From positions 1 through 27,330 of the forward strand of contig JAWQRN010000671.1 of the NCBI GenBank assembly GCA_033557685.1: 27,330 nt of DNA, written 5' to 3'. The first letter of the stretch is position 1. The number at the start of each line of letters is the position of its first letter. The notes under the pieces are model-generated. The model did no database searches. It saw only the letters and a program-made list of their open reading frames with translations, and was not told the DNA's origin. This stretch comes from Sperchopsis tessellata. Taxonomy: Eukaryota > Arthropoda > Insecta > Coleoptera > Hydrophilidae. The position numbers and the translations under genes were made by a program. Below, piece by piece: positions 20,701 through 27,330 of the stretch.

Positions 20701-21780
20701 ATGTAAAAATAAACAGTAGGTAGTGTTAACATTAATTGTTGTCCCCATTCTTTGCCTAAAATATGTTTTTCACAGGACCTTGGTTTCGTGAGTATATTCC
20801 ATGGCCTCAATTCTGTTCCAAGCAATTTTTGTACAAATATTGCTTCATCCTAGGTGCTTCTCTGGATTTTAATAAGTTGTTTGTATTACCAACATGTTGT
20901 GTCATACTCAGTGAAGTTGTATACATATGGATTTCATATTCTTACATTGAATAGCAAGGCATCGAGCTTCTCTTCTTGTTAGTATATATACAAACAATAT
21001 ATAAATATAGAAAAACATCTTACATAAAAAACATGATATAATAGAAAATGAGCCGAGATTTTTGAACCCTCAGACAAATATGGACTGTTATGAGAAGTAT
21101 CTATTCTACCAGTAAACTTATAGTTCGGGAAGCTATCACTTAAAATCAGTGTATGGTAAAACCATTTGAAAAATGAATTGCGAACCCTTGGCATGGAATG
21201 AAGGGAATCATTCTCTCATCGAAATAAGCTTGCTCTATAGCAATATTTCTTAACCGCCTGTCCACGACCCTAATCTGCCCTATCCACGAGAACGGTCAAA
21301 ACAAAAACATAATATTTTTTTAAAAACCAACTAGTAGAACTAGACTATAAAATCAATTTTATAAGTTTACTTTGTCTAACAACAATTCTTCGTCGACAAG
21401 ATCCCATGTGAAGTAGCGTCGTGTATCCTTGCCATCGTTGCATAATGCTGGAACGCATATGTGTGATCGTGGAGGCAGTGGAAGTTTAGTAGTGGATTAT
21501 TTATAGACATAACAGTGTGAAAACGTTTCAGTGTATTTCGTGTCTGATAATGTGTTGCTGCTGTGGTATTCTCTAATAGTGTACGTATTTAGCGATTATT
21601 TGGTCGTTATTGTTATTTTATGCATGAAAACTTATTTGGAAAAGCTAATAGTTTCAGTAAAATAGCACCATATTGTGGATTATTTAAAATTGGGTTCTAT
21701 TATTTATAAAGAGGTTTTATCAAATGAATGCAAGCATTTAAAGTTACGAGTAATTTAAAATTCAAACATCTATAACTTTT
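20701..21780. other. Unassigned stretch
   Basis: No supported gene or element. The first 250 bases may be the 5' part of the neighbouring minus-strand LINE but show no diagnostic motif. The remainder is AT-rich with stops in all frames. Confidence 0.45.
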
Positions 21781-21789
21781 CGTGTACGA

Positions 21790-24015
21790 TGAGAAATCTT
21801 ACATGAGACACCCACATCGGATTTCTACGGAATAACCTCCCCCCTGTCATTTCATTAGTCACACTGGAACCGCATTTCTTCAGCGTGAAGTTTGGCTTCT
21901 ACACATAGTAGATATAGTGTTCATCATCACCTGCTACCTTTCCTCATACCACGCGGTAAACCTATTTCCAGGTCTTGTCAGACGCGAATAATCCTTCTAC
22001 AATGATATATACAGTGAATGTTCTTTTAGTTGCTCTGGAGTACTCACTTCTAGCTTCATTCCATCCGGATCATACAAAAAGCTTCGTCAATCTCGGCACA
22101 GTAGGTACATTCATTGTAATCTGCTATTGTGCGATCGTAGAGGTATCTTTGGAAGCATCCGTGTCCCGAGAGAACTTGAGTCAGGTAATAATCTACCTCA
22201 CCATGCGGTCTGTCGATTCACGTTCGGGTGTTTGGGATCAAGCTAAATATCCATCGTCCATGTGTGTCAGTTTTTCACTTGCCTTGCTATTTGTCTTAGA
22301 CGTTGGCTTTGGCCTGTTTTTTTCTGATCCCCTTTATATCTTTCTGATCTCTCTCTGATTACAAGCTCAATGGGAGGTATGCCCGCAATGATCCTTGCTC
22401 CTTCTGCTGAAATAGTATCCGCTACATACTCTGATGCACATTGCTCTCTGGATTCTGAGGATAAAACGTTGAATATCATTCTTATTTTCGAGGACCAAGG
22501 TATTCTTGTGTTTGGTTTTAGACTAGCTAGGGCTGTTTTTCTCTGCTTTTTGTATGGTCTTATTTGGGTTGTGAGATTTGTCTCGAGCCATGCTTTTAGG
22601 TACTTTATTTACTTGTCTGGTCTTATCGTAATGCCTTTGACACTAAAGGAAATCGGGGCTATTTTCCCCTTCATTGTTAGAAGGACTGCTTCTGCAGCCA
22701 CATCGTTCGCGAAGCCTATCATCTTATTTTGGTTACTACATCTTCAGGAGATCGTTGTAGACTATATTCCACAGGGTAGGACCTAGAACAAATCCTTGCT
22801 AGACGCCGCTGTTAATTTCCAAACCTTTCGTTTGCCTTTCTGCTACCAGGAATATTTCGCGCTCTGAAAGGTAGGACGCGATGATATTAGTGAGGTTTTC
22901 TTTAATTTGTCTTCATCTCAGTTCATCGAGGATGATCTGCTACGATGTGCTCTTAAAGGTGTTATTAACGTCAAGTGTAATGACCGCGCATAATTTCGGT
23001 GTTGGCAGGAGATGCCGTTGCTTTCTCCATTATTCTAACTACCTCTTTGATGGCATTCACCATCTACCGGCCCTTACGTAATAACTTTCTTTGAAGTCTT
23101 ATCAGTATAAGTTAGACATATTAGTCTATAGGAACTGGAGTTTCTACAGGTTTGCCCCCTTTTCTTAAGAGTTCCAGTGAAGCGCGTTTACAGGTTTTTG
23201 GGAATATTCTTCTAACTGCCAGTTCGTTGTTTTACTATTTCAGGAGGGATATTTCCTGGTCCTGATGCTTTATTGTTTTTTTTTTATTTTTGTATGCCCC
23301 ATTTAACGTGACGATTGTGAATTCTATAACCGTAACATCGCTTTCGCTGTTGAATATCACTGATTCGTGTTGCGGGAAGAAATGTACTGCAACGATCTAC
23401 ATTGTTTCCATCGTCAGTAGCAATCTCGGCGGTAAGCTAGTTAATTGTTTCATTAGAATTTTATACCCGTCTCCCCGTCTATGTCCTCACATATGGTCTT
23501 CTAGCTTTCTCGCTTAGCTTTTTTGATGATATTTTTCTTCCTTTTGTCTCCCTATAATCTGCTCTCAAAAATAGTCGCTCTACAGGTGATGTTCTCTATT
23601 TAACTCTTGTATACCGTATTCTCTTCTTGATGCACTCCTTTCATGTTTCAGAGATTTCTTCGTTCCACTAATAGACTGGTTGACATCGTTATACTTGTTT
23701 TCTTTTCAGCATGGATTTTTCTGAGCATGGGGGAAAATCTTATCCTTGTCATACTGTGTTCGTTCTTAGTGACTGCCTCTACGGCGTGATTTTTTGTCTC
23801 TACCCAATTTTTTCCATCCCTGGTGTTTCTGCCTTTCTCTTTTCCATAACTCAGAAGATAATATAATTGTAGTCGCTGAGGGTTTCCTTGTTAGTTAATT
23901 TCCACTGTGTTATTTGGTTTCTGATGGCTGCAGTCATTATTGTCAGATCAAGAATGAAGTTGCACTCATGTCTTTGGAAGGTCGATTTGTCTACTTGGTT
24001 GATAATTCATAGATC
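21790..24015 (-). mobile_element. R1-like LINE, endonuclease end to ORF2 3' end
   Basis: The minus strand begins with the end of the endonuclease domain (ILDLTIMTAAIRNQITQWKL and ETLSDYNYIIF, about 23965-23860). The RT follows: CAVITLDVNNTFKSTS (about 22990-22945; block A), NIIASYLSERGIFLVAERQT (about 22890-22830), and SGV, a stop, QGFVLGPTLWNIVYNDLL (about 22805-22740). Downstream are ARIIAGIPPIELVIRERSER (about 22400-22340) and TQVLSGHGCFQRYLYDRT (about 22190-22130), with C...C residues of the terminal zinc-knuckle-like region and LPRGMR near 21950. This is the R1/Waldo-type order. The 5' end is truncated inside the endonuclease, right beside the hAT relic. Many stops. Confidence 0.87.
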
Positions 24016-24019
24016 CTTC

Positions 24020-25090
24020 TACACCTCCAAACATCCACACCTGGAAAATAAGTTAATAACTTGTTTTGAACGAAATATTCTTCAATTAAAAGAACAAATG
24101 CCTGCTTTTACTAATATTTTTGGTTAAGAAAACAATTTTGAAAGCTTCAAATTTAGTAGTTTTGTAAAATGCAAAATGCAAAAAGCAAAAGGCCGTATTT
24201 AAGTGGCGAGGATTTGATTAATATATGTTTAATTGACATGAATTCAATATTTCTGGCCTTGTAGCTACAGATAAAATGAAAAGTATTTATCCTTTTAATA
24301 CAAAATTAAACGAAGAACTGTCGAATAATGTAGAAAATCAACTGTTTCACAAACTAAAATAATCATTGTTGTTTGCAATGCAAATTGACGAAATAACTGA
24401 TGTAGTATGAAGGCAATTATGTAAAATAAGAATTACTTTGTTGTCTGGAATTACATGATCACACAACTAGTATTATATGTATAAATAAACTTATTTGTTA
24501 ATACCTACATCAAAAATAATTTTCATGCCTGGAAAACCTGTGTTGGTTTATGTACCGATGGAGCAGCAAGTACAACTGGTAAACATTCAGGAGTCCTAAC
24601 AAAAATAAAAGCAGCAGTCGTCGATGATATTATTTTTTACACTGTTTTATACATCGGAAGCATATGGCAGTAAAAAATATCTTCCCAACTAAATAATTTC
24701 GTTCGCAATCTGTGAAAATTATAAACTTAATTGGGTGTAACGCTTTCAATTCAAGAGTATTTACAATTTTGTGTAAGAAAATGGAGTTCCGATTATGAAT
24801 ATTTGCGAGGTAGAGTTTTGAAACGCTTGTTAGAATTAAGTGAGGAAGCCGCATCATTTCTACATCAAAAAAACTCTGAATTGTCTATTTTTTCCGCGAC
24901 AATAACTGCGTTGCGAAACTGTCATACTTTTCGGGAAACCCTCATAAATGAATTAAATTTAAGCTTTCTGGGAAATAAAAGAACCAGTTTTAATCTATAG
25001 AATAAAATTTGTTAATAGCGTAGAACGATTGCACAAAAGAAAACAGCTGTAATATCTTCCATTGTTTGACAGATTTAATTAATAGAGAAG
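24020..25090 (+). mobile_element. hAT-family transposase relic (ZBED/SCAND3-like)
   Basis: The plus strand reads SKHPHLENKLITCFERNI (from 24028), the segment just after the BED zinc finger in this hAT group. KRPYLSGEDLINICL follows, then ELSNNVENQLFHKLK and FAMQIDEITDVV (about 24370-24405), which holds the first catalytic Asp. CTDGAASTTGKHSG (about 24549-24590) is the hallmark CTDGA box with the second Asp, then LTKIKAAV. After frameshifts, YLRGRVLKRLLELSEEA and FRETLINELNLSFLGNKRTS (about 24800-24990) match the conserved WLSRGxVLxRxxEL and LNxLNLxLQG regions. The BED finger, terminal repeats and the C-terminal dimerisation region are absent. Non-functional through stops and shifts. Confidence 0.85.
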
Positions 25091-25149
25091 ATCTAGGTAT
25101 AAATGGGATAAATCATATTATTCAACAAATAGTATCCACCTGAAGAAGA

Positions 25150-26610
25150 TCGGAGTATCACTGAATGGGTCACCGAGCTCTAGATACGCCTCTTCCCGCT
25201 CCTAGGTTCACCCACATTGGGCATTAGTCTTGAAAGTGCTGCCACCATTGTACTCGCCTTGAGCGCCGCCTTCTATATGTGGACGCTGTGTGTTGCTCCT
25301 GGATCCAGGTGGATTCCCAAATACCGCACGCACGGCTGCGGCACCACCGGCACCCCTGATACCTCGATGAATATCTGCCCGATCCTTCTCCTACCCGTCA
25401 ACATAATGACCTCTGTCTTTGCCGGAGCGAGCTTTAAGTGTCTTTTCTCCATCCACTTGACAACCTGAGCCAGGGTAGTGTTCACCCTTTCCACTAATTC
25501 TCTTTCGGTTCTCATCACCGCAACCAAAGCAAGGTCATTCGCAAACCCAATACACCTTCCAAACAAGACATCTTTATAACCCCGTCATACTATACGTTCC
25601 AAGGAGTCGGGCCGAGCACGGAACACCACTGTTTATATCCTCCGGCTGCCCGCCCACATCTAGTCGTATTCGCCGAACCGCGAGGTAGCTTCTGATGATT
25701 TGCAGCAGGTATGAAGAAATATGCCTTGACGTTTCCTCATCCATGAACACCTGCTAAGATGCCACGTTGAAGGCATTTTTCATATTCAGATCAACCAGCG
25801 CACATAGCCTTCTTGTTCTCCTAGTCCCCCTGCATGTAGCCCCGGATATATCTAGCACCGCCTTCACTGCTCTAGCCCCGAACGCCTCTCTCTTAAGCCG
25901 TACTGTTTCTCCGAAAGTCCGCTGCTCATTTCAATTTATGTCTTCAAACGGCCCAAGATAAGTTGTTCCATTAATTTCCCCGTGACATCCAAAAGACACA
26001 GTGGCCTGTATGAGCTAGGCTCACCAATTGGTCTATCTCCCTTCCTTACAAGAACCAGCCTTCCTAGCATCAACCATCCCGGAGACACACCGGTCCGCAC
26101 AACCTCGTTCAAAATATCACAGACATATCCCGGACCAATATCGCAATCGCCTCCAAGGGTATACCGTCGGGGCCCGGAGCCCTTCCGTTCCTCAGTCAAC
26201 CACAGGTATCGTGCACTTCCTCCTCCATAAAAAGGAGGTAACTATTGATTGTTGCCATACAACTTCATCATGCCTCGGAAATAGGATTCTGGTCACATCT
26301 CGTATTCCTTTGGTGTTCCCTTCTGCGCATGAAGGTGTCTCATGCCCTAGAGATAACCTTGATCATAGCTGCCGGTGTGGCTACCGATACCCTACTAATC
26401 TCCGTTTGTAAGGCTCCCACCAACATTTCCTTACTCAAAGCTTTCCAGAAACTTCGTTGACCTGCTCCGTCGCACGACCTTGAGCAGTTCTCACGTCAAA
26501 CCAATGTAGCGGTGGTCACTGAGAGTTTCCTTATCTAGAATCCTCTATTTCTTCAGTTCTGTCGCCAACCTACCGGTGGTAAACAAGACAGACCCTATTT
26601 CTCCCCTTTT
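25150..26610 (-). mobile_element. R1-like LINE, second family, endonuclease end to RT thumb
   Basis: The minus strand begins with TGRLATELKK and DKETLSDHRYI (about 26575-26505; end of the endonuclease). DGIPLEAI follows, then ARLVLVRKGDRP-like residues and PSSYRPLCLLDVTGKLMEQL (about 26030-25970; RT block 1), VDLNMKNAFN (about 25800-25770; block A), INSGVP and FANDLALVAVMRTERELVER (from about 25546; the catalytic FADD box mutated to FAND). Finally WMEKRHLKLAPAKTEVIML, TGRRR, VRYLGIHLD, and LSRLMPNVGEPRSGKRR (about 25235-25185). It stops abruptly at the thumb, so the 3' end is missing. GC content is visibly higher than in the surroundings and than in the other R1 copy, which suggests a younger or different family. 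Confidence 0.9.
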
Positions 26611-26619
26611 CGTCTGTTA

Positions 26620-27330
26620 CAAATGTCCAAAAATGTCCGGAACCACTTATATACTTAAGTGGAAGAAACTTTTAAACTATTCAATTAAAAGTAAGCTACA
26701 AGAAGAGAATAACGGTGTGAAATATAATTCTCCAAACGATGGAAAATATCTATGGAAGAAAAACCTAGATATAAGTAATTCGATTGAGCTGTCTTTAGAC
26801 AATACACAGATAATAATTTGAAGTTGATGGATTGAGAAATCTACTTGCTGGCAACGCATCGAAGAGTTGGAGGAAGAACATGGCAACACACAAATCTGTT
26901 CAACACATACCACATCAAACAATATAAATAATCTTGCAATGAAGACTGTTGAAGTTATATTCCAAGTTAGTGCAGTCCAGTCATACAAAACAAAAGTTAT
27001 GACCACTAAAAATCCGAATGAAAAATAAAATACTATTTCTGAGCAATTAACATGATACAAATTCAAAAAGTATTCCACGAAAAATATCCTAAACATATTT
27101 TTAAGGCCAATTGCCAATTTTAATAAAAATCTATTATCGATGTTTTCGTTTGCTGGTGGACCGAGATGTTGTGACTTTAATTGGAGGTCATATTTTATAC
27201 GTAGCTAATATTCGACTATACGAATATTTGATTTAAGAGTCATATTTTCTGTTTTGCTTCTCAGAAAACGCTTTGCCTTTGTTTTGGGCCAGAAACTTAA
27301 AATTCTGTCTAAGATAAATCATTATTATTA
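26620..27330. other. Unassigned AT-rich right edge
   Basis: Open readings exist on both strands (for example plus 26576-26821 and minus 26677-27117), but they overlap, have no recognisable motif and show low-complexity composition. I do not support a gene here. Confidence 0.45.

Noticed and set aside
22370..22786. 138-codon plus-strand reading
   Set aside because: It lies antisense to the R1-like RT and C-terminal motifs, has no homology of its own, and is a shadow of the LINE.
26028..26411. 127-codon plus-strand reading
   Set aside because: Antisense shadow of the second R1-like LINE, whose RT motifs read cleanly on the minus strand.
26677..27117. 146-codon minus-strand reading, the longest at the right edge
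   Set aside because: It overlaps an opposing open reading, is rich in Phe/Ile/Leu as AT-rich random frames are, and shows no motif or splice context.
1..27330. Orientation bias of elements relative to the GTPase gene
   Set aside because: Elements are split roughly evenly between strands, so no bias can be claimed.
1..27330. CRISPR arrays, bacterial operons, tRNA or rRNA genes
   Set aside because: No regularly spaced repeats, no operon-like gene packing and no recognisable RNA gene; splice sites and insect transposons show eukaryotic nuclear DNA.

Overview
The window looks like nuclear DNA of an insect (an arthropod at the least). It is AT-rich and nearly free of intact genes. It is filled with decayed transposable elements of typically insect kinds (RTE-like, jockey/CR1-like and R1-like LINEs, mariner, hAT and Penelope-like elements). 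The one intact coding piece is an internal exon with clean eukaryotic splice sites. Order and species cannot be fixed from sequence alone; a large-genome beetle or similar insect would fit.

Layout. 1-1100: an RTE-like LINE (+) whose 3' end carries a short antisense RTE fragment flanked by a direct repeat. 2460-3150: a jockey/CR1-like LINE (+). 4150-4755: an antisense RTE tail abutting a mariner C-terminal fragment (+). 6061-7708: a broken copy of a multicopy arthropod protein family of unknown function (+). 7941-8740: the 5' half of a second mariner (+), running into a LINE fragment (8765-9145, +). 9170-10760: an RTE-like LINE (-). 12205-12397: an intact minus-strand exon of a RASD (Dexras/Rhes)-type small GTPase. 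13985-15170: a Penelope-like element (PLE) with its RT domain (-). 16245-16980: a second PLE piece with a GIY-YIG endonuclease (-), facing a short inverted copy (+). 17000-19300: apparently unique sequence with two CpG-rich patches. 19325-20700: a LINE (-). 21790-24015: an R1-like LINE (-). 24020-25090: a hAT transposase relic (+). 25150-26610: a second R1-like LINE (-). The remaining stretches are AT-rich with nothing I can assign.

The simplest reading is that most or all of the window is intron of the RASD-type gene on the minus strand, with retroelements accumulated on both sides of one small exon. No adjoining exon was recognised, so the introns would exceed about 12 kb on one side and 15 kb on the other unless an exon was missed. 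Nothing here forms a cooperating pathway or defence system. The points most worth a second look are the unnamed protein-family pseudogene, the PLE inverted-repeat structure, and the CpG-rich patches.
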